From NCBI GenBank assembly GCA_944389585.1, contig CALXMW010000013.1, positions 1 to 35,059 on the forward strand: a stretch of DNA of 35,059 nt. The letters are read 5' to 3'. Of this stretch, positions 24,371 to 35,059 are shown piece by piece. A model generated the notes under the pieces. The model made no database searches and had not been told where the DNA came from. It saw only the letters and a program-made list of their open reading frames with translations. Within the stretch, counting starts at the first letter, position 1. Every line of letters starts with the position of its first letter. Position numbers and translations under genes: made by a program. Origin of the DNA: an uncultured Kiritimatiellota bacterium (GTDB lineage Bacteria; Verrucomicrobiota; Kiritimatiellia; RFP12; DVOR01).

Positions 24371-25153
24371 ATGAAACAGACGAAAGTCATCGCAGTGGCC
24401 AACCAGAAGGGCGGGGTCGGGAAGACGACCACCGTGGTGAACCTGGCGGCGGCCTTGGCCCGGATGCGCAAGACGGTGCTGGTGATCGACCTGGACCCGC
24501 AGGCGAACGCCACCAGCGGCCTGGGGCTGCGCCCCACGCCGGGCTCGAGCCTGTACGCGGCGCTGACGGGGCAGACCTTCATCGGGGACGTGATCCAGGG
24601 CACGCCGCTGGAGAACGTGAACATCATTCCCTCGGAGCTCGACCTCTCGGGCGCGGAGCTGGAGATCGCGCGGCAGGACGACCACCTGCGCGTGGTGCGC
24701 GACCTGTTGGAGCCGGTGCTCACGGCCGGGGTCTACGACTTCATCCTGATCGATTGCCCGCCCTCGCTGGGCATCCTGATGACGGCCTCGCTGGCGGCCG
24801 CCAACGGGGTGGTCATCGCCATGCAGTGCGAATATTACGCCATGGAAGGCCTGCAGGTGATCACCGACGTCATCCGCCGCCTGCGCGAGAACGGGGCCAA
24901 CCCGGAAATCCACGTCGAAGGCATCCTGATGACGATGTACGACGCGCGCACGAACCTCTCCGAGGATGTCGTGCGCGAGGTGCGCAAGCACTTCGGCAAG
25001 CTGGTCTACAAAACCGTCATCCCCCGCAACATCCGCATCTCCGAGGCGCCCTCCTTCGGCCAGCCGGTGGTGGAGTACGACCCCTCGTCCAAGGGCGCGC
25101 AGGCCTACGTGGCCCTCGCCAAAGAGTTCGCCGCCCGCGCCAAGAACAATTGA
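24371..25153 (+). CDS. parA: ParA/Soj-family chromosome-partitioning ATPase
   Basis: The 260-residue P-loop ATPase has the deviant Walker A K-G-G-V-G-K-T-T (13-20) with its signature lysine, D-L-D-P-Q-A-N (40-46) and D-C-P-P-S-L-G (129-135). The length and absence of an N-terminal helix-turn-helix fit chromosomal Soj/ParA. These proteins form ATP-dependent dimers on DNA that move origin regions with ParB bound to parS. No parB follows. Instead trpB starts 12 nt downstream, which is unusual. No parS-like 16-mer was noticed, though I did not check every position. The gene starts right behind its -10 box without a ribosome site. Confidence 0.93.
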   Translation: MKQTKVIAVANQKGGVGKTTTVVNLAAALARMRKTVLVIDLDPQANATSGLGLRPTPGSSLYAALTGQTFIGDVIQGTPLENVNIIPSELDLSGAELEIARQDDHLRVVRDLLEPVLTAGVYDFILIDCPPSLGILMTASLAAANGVVIAMQCEYYAMEGLQVITDVIRRLRENGANPEIHVEGILMTMYDARTNLSEDVVREVRKHFGKLVYKTVIPRNIRISEAPSFGQPVVEYDPSSKGAQAYVALAKEFAARAKNN

Positions 25154-25165
25154 AAAGGAGCGACA

Positions 25166-26368
<1,203 letters not shown>

Positions 26369-26385
26369 CGCCGACCCGGCGCAAA

Positions 26386-26420
26386 AAGCGGGCCGCCCAC
26401 CCGGGCGGCCCGCTTCGTTT
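26386..26420. terminator. Bidirectional terminator between trpB and the RNA methyltransferase gene
   Basis: AAGCGGGCCGCCC (26386-26398), a 4-nt loop, and GGGCGGCCCGCTT (26403-26415), then CGTTT. On the left is an A run that becomes the T run for the minus strand. Confidence 0.88.
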
Positions 26421-26429
26421 CCCCCGCGC

Positions 26430-27164
26430 TCACTTCCTGGCGTGGGTGCCGGCCCACGACATCTGGTGCGCCGCGCCGAGCATGATGCTCGCGTCCGGGT
26501 CGGTGCGCACGCCGCGCGAGAAAATGCGCTGGAAACCCTGCATCATGTGGTCGGCCTTCTGCTCGTCCATGAAACCGATGTCGAGCATCGCCTGGCGCCA
26601 CTTGGCCATGAGCGCGTGCTTGGTGGCCTGGGTGGCCAGGGAGACGGCCTCCTCCACGGGGCTCACGTAGGTGCCGGTGGCCGAATAGAGCTCGTAGGCC
26701 ACGATGAGCACGGCCTGGGAGAGGTTGAGGCTCTGGTAGCGCGGGTCGACGGGGATGCGGATCAGGTGCGTGCACTGCGCGATCTCGTCGTTGTGCAGCC
26801 CCTGATCCTCCCGCCCGAAGACGATCGCCACCGGGGCCTGCGCCGCCAGGCGCAGGATTTCCGGCGCCAACACCCGCGGCGGCTGCACGGTGGCGCGGTA
26901 AAGCCCGCCCCGCGCGGTGGTGCCCACGACCGCGGCGCAATCGGCCACGGCCTCGCCCAACGTCGCCGTCTCCTGCCGCGCGTCGAGCAGATCCGTGGCG
27001 TGGACGGCCAGCCGGCGGCCCTCCTCCCAACCGTCGAGGATGCGCGGGGCCACGAGCGTCAGGCGGCTCAGCCCCATGTTGGCCATGGCGCGGCAGACGC
27101 TGCCGACGTTCCCGGAATAAAGCGTGCCGACGAGGACGATGCGGATGTTGTCAAGCGGGTTCAT
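26430..27164 (-). CDS. trmJ: TrmJ-type tRNA/rRNA 2'-O-methyltransferase (SpoU/SPOUT family)
   Basis: The 244-residue protein carries the knotted SPOUT methyltransferase motifs. These are N-V-G-S-V-C-R-A-M-A-N-M-G (motif 1), I-V-F-G-R-E-D-Q-G-L (motif 2) and S-L-N-L-S-Q-A-V-L-I-V-A-Y-E (motif 3). The length, and a C-terminal extension of about 80 residues, fit TrmJ, which methylates the 2'-O of residue 32 in several tRNAs using SAM. Other SpoU branches are possible. Its ATG overlaps the stop of the M42 gene by 4 nt, and no clear ribosome site is present, so translation is probably coupled. It is the last gene of the marC operon. Confidence 0.85.
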   Translation of the reverse strand: MNPLDNIRIVLVGTLYSGNVGSVCRAMANMGLSRLTLVAPRILDGWEEGRRLAVHATDLLDARQETATLGEAVADCAAVVGTTARGGLYRATVQPPRVLAPEILRLAAQAPVAIVFGREDQGLHNDEIAQCTHLIRIPVDPRYQSLNLSQAVLIVAYELYSATGTYVSPVEEAVSLATQATKHALMAKWRQAMLDIGFMDEQKADHMMQGFQRIFSRGVRTDPDASIMLGAAHQMSWAGTHARK

Positions 27165-28129
27165 AAGGCAGGCTCAAACAGGGTTCGCGCGACGGCCGCG
27201 ACGGCCGCCGGCCAGGCCTCGAGGTCGGCCACGGCGCAGGTCTCGCGCGGGGAATGGTTGCCCTCCGTGGGCAGAAGCAGGGGGATGACCGGGCACGTCG
27301 CGCCGTGCGTGGGGAAGGCCCGCGCGTCCGTGCCGGAAAAGTTGTAGACCTCCGTCTGCAACGGCGCGCCGCACGCCAACAGACGGTCGCGCAACGCGGG
27401 CGGGAGGATGCACGAGGCGTCCGAGAGCGTGAGCACGGGCCCCCGGCCGAGCGCGATGCCCTGCGCCGCCGCCGCGTAGGTCGCGTCCAGCACGATGACG
27501 GCGTCGGCCTGGACGTGTTGGGCCAGGATGGCCGCGCCGAAGCCGTTCACCTCCTCCATCGCGGTCGCCGCGACGACGACGTTGAACCCCGGCAGCAACT
27601 CGGCGAAGCGCCCGTGCCACGCCGCCACGAGGGCGCACCCCGCGCGGTTGTCCAGGAAGGGCGTGGTGAGCCGCCCCTCCCGCGCTTCCCAGAAGGGCGC
27701 CCAGCACAGGCGGTCGCCCTTGCGCAGGGCGGGGCAAGGCCCCGGGAAGGTCACGCGCAGGGGTAGGCCACGGAGCCACGGCGCGGCGGGGGCGGGGGGG
27801 CGCTCAAGGCGCGCGGGGCGGGGGCCGTCGGCGCATTTCAGCGTCAGGTCGGCGGGCTCGCGCTGGCGGATTCCGCCCAGGGGGATGACGGTCGCCTCGC
27901 CGTCGGGCTGCACGCTTTCGACGGAAAAGCCGGGGCTGTCGGCGTGGGCCACCAAGAGGAGCGTGTCGCTCTTCTTGCGCTCGCCCGGCTGCGCCAGCAC
28001 GGCGTAGCGGCCCAGGGTGCGGACGTCCAGCCCCTGCGCCCGCCAATCGGCGCGCAAGGCCTCGAAGACGGCCTCTTCGTCGCCGGGCGTGGCGTGGAGC
28101 GAACAGTAGCGTTTCAGCGTCTCAAGCAT
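27161..28129 (-). CDS. M42-family aminopeptidase/endoglucanase-like metallopeptidase
   Basis: The 322-residue protein has the ligands of the two-metal M42 site. These are H-A-D (His62, with Asp64), L-D-N-R (bridging Asp160), M-E-E-V (Glu192 as base and Glu193 as ligand), V-L-D-A (Asp215) and G-N-H-S-P (His292). G-P-V-L-T-L-S-D and G-T-D-A-R-A-F are also typical. M42 enzymes are cytoplasmic, large tetrahedral aminopeptidases that trim peptides. GGGAGG lies before the ATG, inside the end of the upstream ABC gene (8-nt overlap). It is somewhat shorter than many M42 proteins (about 340-360). Confidence 0.88.
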   Translation of the reverse strand: MLETLKRYCSLHATPGDEEAVFEALRADWRAQGLDVRTLGRYAVLAQPGERKKSDTLLLVAHADSPGFSVESVQPDGEATVIPLGGIRQREPADLTLKCADGPRPARLERPPAPAAPWLRGLPLRVTFPGPCPALRKGDRLCWAPFWEAREGRLTTPFLDNRAGCALVAAWHGRFAELLPGFNVVVAATAMEEVNGFGAAILAQHVQADAVIVLDATYAAAAQGIALGRGPVLTLSDASCILPPALRDRLLACGAPLQTEVYNFSGTDARAFPTHGATCPVIPLLLPTEGNHSPRETCAVADLEAWPAAVAAVARTLFEPAL

Positions 28130-29495
28130 GGTTGCCTCCCAATCTCAGCACGCGGTCGAAGCCCGGCGGCACATGGTCGGCCCGGTGCGCCACGCACACC
28201 ACGGTGAGCGCCGGGGCCTCGTCGAGGAGCCGCCCGATCAGCCGCAACAGGCGGTCGCGGTCGCCGTCCTCCAGGTTCATGCACAGCTCGTCGAGCAAGA
28301 GCAAGTCCGGCGCGGCGACGAGGGCGCGGACGATGAGCGCCAGGCGCGCCGTGCCGTCGGAGAGCGTCCCTAGGCGATCCTTGCGGTGCTCGTAGAGCCC
28401 CAGCTCGCGCAGGAGCGCCGCGGCGCGCTTGCGTTGGGCCGGGGTGGGGCGCACCCGCTGCCCTTCGCGATCGAAGAGCCCGGAATAGGCCGCCGCCTCC
28501 ACCGTCTGGCCCGGGTCGGCGAAGGCCTGCAGCTCGGGCGAGACCAGGGCCATCCGCGCCCGCGCCGACCAGAGCGGCACGCCGGGGCCGAGGCGCTCGC
28601 CGAAGCGCGCGATGTCGCACGCATACGCCATCGGGCTGTCGCCCAAAATCAGGGAGAGGAGCGTGCTTTTGCCGCTGCCGTTCGGCCCCACGAGGAGCCA
28701 CCGCTCGCCCGCGTGCACCTCCCAATCCAGCCCGCCGAAGAGCTCGCGCCCCCCCATCTCCAGGCGCAGATCCCGCACGCGGAGCACCTCGGGCGTCGCC
28801 GCGGGCGGCGGGTTTTTGCGGAAGACCATGCGCCGCTGGGCCGCGCGGCGCCTGCGGAAGGGGCCCTGTTCGACCACCCGGCGCGCCTCCAGGCGCAGGC
28901 GATGGGTGGCGCAGGGGGGGATTTCGTCCTCGTTGCGCACGGCGATGACCAAGGTGCGCCCCTGCCTGGCGAGCTCCCCCAACGCCTCGCGCAGCGTCCG
29001 TCGCATGGCCGGGTCGAGCCCCGCGAAGGGATCGTCCAGCGCCAGGACGGGCGTCTGGCGCAGGATGGCCCGCGCGAGCATCACCCGCCGTTGCTCGCCG
29101 TTGGAGAGCGCCAGCGTCCGCCGTTCCAGGAGCGGCCCCAGGTCGAGCGCCCCCCGCACCCAGGCGAAGGTTTTGTCGAAGGCCGCGCGCGCGGCCCGCT
29201 CCGGCCCGCGCACCTCGAAGGGGCTGATGTCGTTCACGCCCTCATACGTCAGCGTCTCGGCCACCGTCGGCGAGTCGTAGCCCACGCTGGCGTACCACCG
29301 CGCGCCGGCCCAATCGGCCCCCGCGGCGGCGGCCTGCGCCCCGAAGGTGACGAGCGCCACCTCGTCTGGATAGCGCCGGGCCAGCTGCGCGGCCACCCAC
29401 GTCTTCCCGCTGGCCGCCGGCCCCGTCACCACCCACTGCTGCCCCGGCGCGACCGCCCACGCCACGCCGCCGATGTCCAAACCCAACGTCTTCAT
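28122..29495 (-). CDS. Double ABC ATPase, ModF/PhrA-like
   Basis: The 457-residue protein consists of two fused ABC ATPase domains and no membrane segment. Domain 1 has Walker A G-P-A-A-S-G-K-T (25-32), signature L-S-N-G-E-Q (130-135) and Walker B L-A-L-D-D (Asp155 where the catalytic Glu is expected). Domain 2 has Walker A G-P-N-G-S-G-K-S-T (270-278), a degenerate signature L-S-D-G-T-A, and Walker B L-L-L-L-D-E (402/403). This layout matches ModF/PhrA-type tandem ATPases of unknown function, sometimes linked to molybdate genes. No mod genes are nearby. The start (29495) overlaps the marC stop by 4 nt. Confidence 0.8.
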   Translation of the reverse strand: MKTLGLDIGGVAWAVAPGQQWVVTGPAASGKTWVAAQLARRYPDEVALVTFGAQAAAAGADWAGARWYASVGYDSPTVAETLTYEGVNDISPFEVRGPERAARAAFDKTFAWVRGALDLGPLLERRTLALSNGEQRRVMLARAILRQTPVLALDDPFAGLDPAMRRTLREALGELARQGRTLVIAVRNEDEIPPCATHRLRLEARRVVEQGPFRRRRAAQRRMVFRKNPPPAATPEVLRVRDLRLEMGGRELFGGLDWEVHAGERWLLVGPNGSGKSTLLSLILGDSPMAYACDIARFGERLGPGVPLWSARARMALVSPELQAFADPGQTVEAAAYSGLFDREGQRVRPTPAQRKRAAALLRELGLYEHRKDRLGTLSDGTARLALIVRALVAAPDLLLLDELCMNLEDGDRDRLLRLIGRLLDEAPALTVVCVAHRADHVPPGFDRVLRLGGNHA

Positions 29496-30172
29496 GCCGT
29501 CAACGCTTCCAAGATTTTCTGCCCCACCGCCGAATTGTCCAGATAGGCGAAGAAGCCCTTGGCGATCATCTGCGCGGCCATGGCCATCAGGATGACGCCC
29601 GAGACCTTCGAGAAAATGCGGATGACGCTCTTGCCGAAAATGCGCTCCAGCGCCTCCGCGAAGAAGAGCAACGTGCCCAGCGCCACCGTCGCCCCGATGA
29701 AGCCCACGAACCCAAAGAGGAAGGCGAACCAATCCCACGCACCGCCTTCCATCGCCTGCGTCAGCGCCTCCGCCCCGATGATGATGATCGGCGAGACGCA
29801 CGCCGGGCCCATGATGATCGGGATCCCCAGCGGCACCACGATGATGTCGTCGATATTCCGCGGCCGATCCTTGGCCGTCGGCGTCTCATGGCCCAGCGCC
29901 AACTCCTGCGCCATGATCAGCAACAAAATCCCCGCCCCGATCCGGAACCCCTCCAAATCCAGCCCGAACAGCTTCAAGAAGGCGTTCCCCGCGAAATACG
30001 ACACCGCCCCCACGATCACCGCCACCACCGTCACGCGCAACGCCACGTTCCGCTTCCGCGCGCTGCCCGCCCCCTCCGTCAGCGACAAAAACATGTTCAG
30101 CACGAAGAACGGGCAGAACAGAAAAAACAACTTCACGAAGTTGCCCCAAGCGAACACCAGCGCATCAATCAT
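29492..30172 (-). CDS. MarC-family inner-membrane protein
   Basis: The 226-residue protein has six hydrophobic segments in the MarC/UPF0056 plan. The N-terminal part includes F-F-L-F-C-P-F-F-V-L-N-M-F (usually N-P in this loop). Later come G-I-L-L-L-I-M-A-Q-E-L and a central P-L-G-I-P-I-I-M-G-P segment, the clearest family signature. The function is unknown; the original link to multidrug resistance in E. coli was withdrawn. The ATG at 30172 is 6 nt after GAGGG. A GTG one codon earlier is too close to that site. It heads a four-gene operon with overlaps of 4, 8 and 4 nt. Confidence 0.9.
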   Translation of the reverse strand: MIDALVFAWGNFVKLFFLFCPFFVLNMFLSLTEGAGSARKRNVALRVTVVAVIVGAVSYFAGNAFLKLFGLDLEGFRIGAGILLLIMAQELALGHETPTAKDRPRNIDDIIVVPLGIPIIMGPACVSPIIIIGAEALTQAMEGGAWDWFAFLFGFVGFIGATVALGTLLFFAEALERIFGKSVIRIFSKVSGVILMAMAAQMIAKGFFAYLDNSAVGQKILEALTA

Positions 30173-30197
30173 CACGATCCCTCACGTCAAGGCCCCT

Positions 30198-30208
30198 AGT
30201 ATACCACA
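30198..30208 (-). promoter_or_regulatory. Extended -10 promoter of the marC operon
   Basis: It reads TGTGG TATACT on the minus strand. The predicted start is near 30191, giving an 18-nt leader that includes GAGGG. Confidence 0.65.
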
Positions 30209-30264
30209 CCACGCCCCGCAAGGCGCGCCCTTCCCCATGCGCCGCCGCGCACGCCGAGGGGGCC

Positions 30265-30332
30265 GCTGGCACGGGACGTGGCACGCCCGGTGGCAGGGCG
30301 GGTGGCAGAGTTGGCACGGTTTTGGCAGGGTG
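30265..30332 (+). repeat. Array of six TGGCA repeats upstream of dnaK
   Basis: TGGCA starts at 30267, 30279, 30291, 30303, 30312 and 30323, so the spacing is 12, 12, 12, 9 and 11 bp. Three of the six read TGGCACG, the -24 half of a sigma-54 promoter. The copy at 30312 is followed at the right distance by TGGC, one base from a -12 element. The array ends about 40 bp before the perfect -24/-12 site. It could bind an activator or hold RNA polymerase; its origin may be a 12-bp tandem duplication. Confidence 0.8.
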
Positions 30333-30370
30333 GGGGCGCGGGCGGGCGGTTTTTGGGCATGTCGCAGGTT

Positions 30371-30386
30371 TGGCACGGGAGTTGCA
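30371..30386 (+). promoter_or_regulatory. Sigma-54 (RpoN) -24/-12 promoter of dnaK
   Basis: TGGCACG-GGAG-TTGCA matches the sigma-54 consensus TGGCACG-N4-TTGC at every defined base. GG is at 30372-30373 and GC at 30384-30385. The predicted start is near 30397, about 40 nt before the dnaK ATG. Transcription would need an AAA+ enhancer-binding protein, which is not encoded in the window. Confidence 0.8.
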
Positions 30387-30437
30387 AGGGGAGGTGTCAG
30401 CTCGCGGTGAAGCCCGCGCAGAGAAAGGAACCGACTG

Positions 30438-32327
<1,890 letters not shown>

Positions 32328-32333
32328 CCGCCC

Positions 32334-32358
32334 CCGCCGGGGCGCCCCGCCCCGGCGG
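32334..32358 (+). other. Strong hairpin between dnaK and groES
   Basis: CCGCCGGGGC-GCCCC-GCCCCGGCGG (10-bp stem, 5-nt loop), without a T run. It is more likely an mRNA-stability or processing element than a full terminator, so dnaK and groESL may share a transcript at unequal levels. Confidence 0.7.
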
Positions 32359-32391
32359 AAACCCCAACCCTTTAAGAAAGGATACACCACC

Positions 32392-32688
32392 ATGTCCAAG
32401 AAACCCGCCATCCGCCCGCTCGGCGACCGCGTCCTCGTCCAACCCAAGGAAGAGAAAGAAGTCACCCGCGGCGGCATCATCATCCCCGACACCGCCAAGG
32501 AAAAACCGATGGAAGGCACCGTCATCGCCGTCGGCACCAAGCGCGACAAAGACGGCAAGGAAGTGCCCTTCGATGTCAAGCCCGGCGACACCGTCCTCCT
32601 CCCGAAGTACGGCGGCACCGAAATCAAGCTCGACGACGTCGTCTACCAAATCGTCCGCTCCGAGGACCTCCTCGGCATCCTCGGCTAA
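32392..32688 (+). CDS. groES: Co-chaperonin GroES
   Basis: The 98-residue protein forms the seven-membered lid of the GroEL cage. P-L-G-D-R-V-L-V (9-16), the mobile loop [11 protein letters not shown] and the [11 protein letters not shown] segment are typical. GAAAGGA lies about 11 nt before the ATG. It is 64 nt after dnaK and 30 nt before groEL. Confidence 0.97.
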   Translation: MSKKPAIRPLGDRVLVQPKEEKEVTRGGIIIPDTAKEKPMEGTVIAVGTKRDKDGKEVPFDVKPGDTVLLPKYGGTEIKLDDVVYQIVRSEDLLGILG

Positions 32689-32718
32689 CACCCATTTCCC
32701 GAAAGGAGAACAACTGTC

Positions 32719-34353
<1,635 letters not shown>

Positions 34354-34370
34354 GCCCAACGACCCAACCC

Positions 34371-34410
34371 AAACAAAAAGCCCCGACCTTACGGCCGGGG
34401 CTTTTTGTTT
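34371..34410 (+). terminator. Terminator after groEL
   Basis: AAACAAAAAGCCCCG (34371-34385), a 10-nt loop, and CGGGGCTTTTTGTTT (34396-34410). The paired A and T runs make it usable on both strands. Confidence 0.9.
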
Positions 34411-34411
34411 G

Positions 34412-34507
34412 GAAGTTTGGAAGCCTAGAAGCTTGGTGTCATGGGAACTTGGCTACTTGGAAGTTTGGAAGCTTAGAAGCTTGGAGAGTTGGAAACTTGG
34501 ACGTTTG
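34412..34507. repeat. Array of twelve degenerate 8-bp repeats, consensus GAAGCTTG
   Basis: Twelve consecutive octamers keep strict 8-bp phase: for example GAAGTTTG, GAAGCCTA, GAAGCTTG, GAAGTTTG, GAAGCTTA, GAAGCTTG, GAAACTTG, GACGTTTG. Units 4-6 (34436-34459) and unit 10 (34484-34491) are the most diverged. The block is much less GC-rich than its surroundings. It begins 2 bp after the groEL terminator and runs into the 3' end of the fragment on the minus strand. Confidence 0.88.
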
Positions 34508-35059
34508 GCTCACGCCGGAACCGGCCTCCACGCCCAAGTCGACCACCTCGCCGGTCGTGGGGTCAACCACCACGCTCCGCTCCTGTATCATCCGGTTGCG
34601 CTCCAGCGCGTGCAGGGCCAGCGCGTAGTCGTCAAACCGCTTCCTGTCCATCCCGGGCTGTGCCAGAATGGCCTTCAGCGGCTCCAGATACGCCCGCTGG
34701 AGCATCTCCTGCCGCGCCCGGATCTTGCCGTGCACGTTCTTGGCCGCCGCCTCCACGTTCAGCCAATCCGGCGGCGTCACCCCGCGCCCCATCACCCGAC
34801 GCACCGCCTCGAACACCGGAGACTGCGAATGCACGAACTTCCGCCGAAGCCACGCCAGCGTCCCCTCCCCGGCCTCCCAAACGTCCCCGCCCGGACGCAC
34901 CTCCGGCGCCCTCCCGGGTCTCTCCCCAACGGAAAAGGCAGTGTTGGCGCCAAGCTCGTGGATGCGCTCGTTCAGCTCGTCGCGGCGATTTGCAAGCCAA
35001 ATGCGCCAGGGACTTAGGATAGAGCTGAAATGGCTTCATAGGCTGTGAGTCCTTTCAGG
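34439..35059 (-). pseudogene. Decayed fragment resembling a phage-type large polyvalent protein
   Basis: The minus-strand frame 35035-34439 is open for 198 codons but has no ATG; a GTG at 34900 is the first usable start. Before that, the same frame reads D-E-L-N-E-R-I-H-E-L-G-A-N-T-A-F, and another frame upstream reads G-L-T-A-Y-E-A-I-S-A-L-S before a stop. This suggests a frameshift within one older gene. Further on, F-D-D-Y-A-L-A-L-H-A-L-E-R-N-R-M-I resembles a segment I recall from the very large polyvalent proteins of phages and conjugative elements. Similarity ends near 34508. The last 22 or so codons are 8-bp repeat sequence, so the true 3' end is lost. The gene may continue beyond the window. 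Confidence 0.45.

Noticed and set aside
32334..32358. Terminator between dnaK and groES
   Set aside because: The hairpin is strong but no T run follows on either strand, and groES has no clear promoter of its own in the gap.

Overview
The window is about 35 kb of very GC-rich bacterial chromosome with tightly packed genes. The best guess is a PVC-superphylum bacterium (Kiritimatiellota, Lentisphaerota or Verrucomicrobiota). This is inferred from a prepilin cassette that resembles the 'Verru_Chthon cassette' of Verrucomicrobia, from secreted GH84 and GH2 glycosidases, and from base composition. There is no 16S rRNA or other marker to settle it.

Layout. (1) Position 1 to about 1600: the 5' part of a secreted subtilisin-like protease on the minus strand, a tandem array of CCTTATAAGG palindromes, and an isolated C-terminal piece of a sugar ABC permease. 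(2) 1597-3519: a polytopic membrane protein like GT-C glycosyltransferases. (3) About 3540-14368: one probable long operon on the plus strand, with a GspF/PilC platform protein, seven prepilin-like proteins, a giant GspK-like protein of 1156 residues, a small Cys-rich protein and tpiA, closed by a strong two-way terminator. (4) 14386-16031, minus strand: an O-methyltransferase followed by clpP. (5) 16181-19186, plus strand: a secreted GH84 hexosaminidase, then maf and a LysE-type exporter. (6) 19240-22359, minus strand: a secreted GH2 glycosidase. (7) 22470-22546: tRNA-Pro(UGG). (8) 22595-24325, minus strand: dut-hemL, divergent from parA-trpB on the plus strand (24371-26368). (9) 26430-30172, minus strand: marC, a double ABC ATPase, an M42 peptidase and a TrmJ-type RNA methyltransferase, all overlapping. 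(10) 30438-34353, plus strand: dnaK-groES-groEL. (11) 34412-35059: an array of degenerate 8-bp repeats that runs into a decayed fragment resembling a phage-type polyvalent protein.

No stretch longer than 300 bases lacks a gene or gene remnant. The three longest gaps (816-1085, 1347-1596 and 30173-30437) hold promoters and repeats, described below. The convergent gene pairs in the interior are separated by GC-rich hairpins flanked by A and T runs that can work in both directions.

Three regulatory observations stand out. First, dnaK is preceded by a perfect sigma-54 (-24/-12) promoter and, further upstream, by an array of -24-like TGGCA repeats. No CIRCE element is visible. Second, eleven transcription units begin with an extended -10 element close to TGTGSTATAST and have no recognisable -35. 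Third, in four of these (clpP, maf, dut, parA) the -10 lies only 7-8 nt before the ATG and there is no Shine-Dalgarno, which predicts leaderless mRNAs. The prepilin/GspF operon is the largest system and has an unusual composition.
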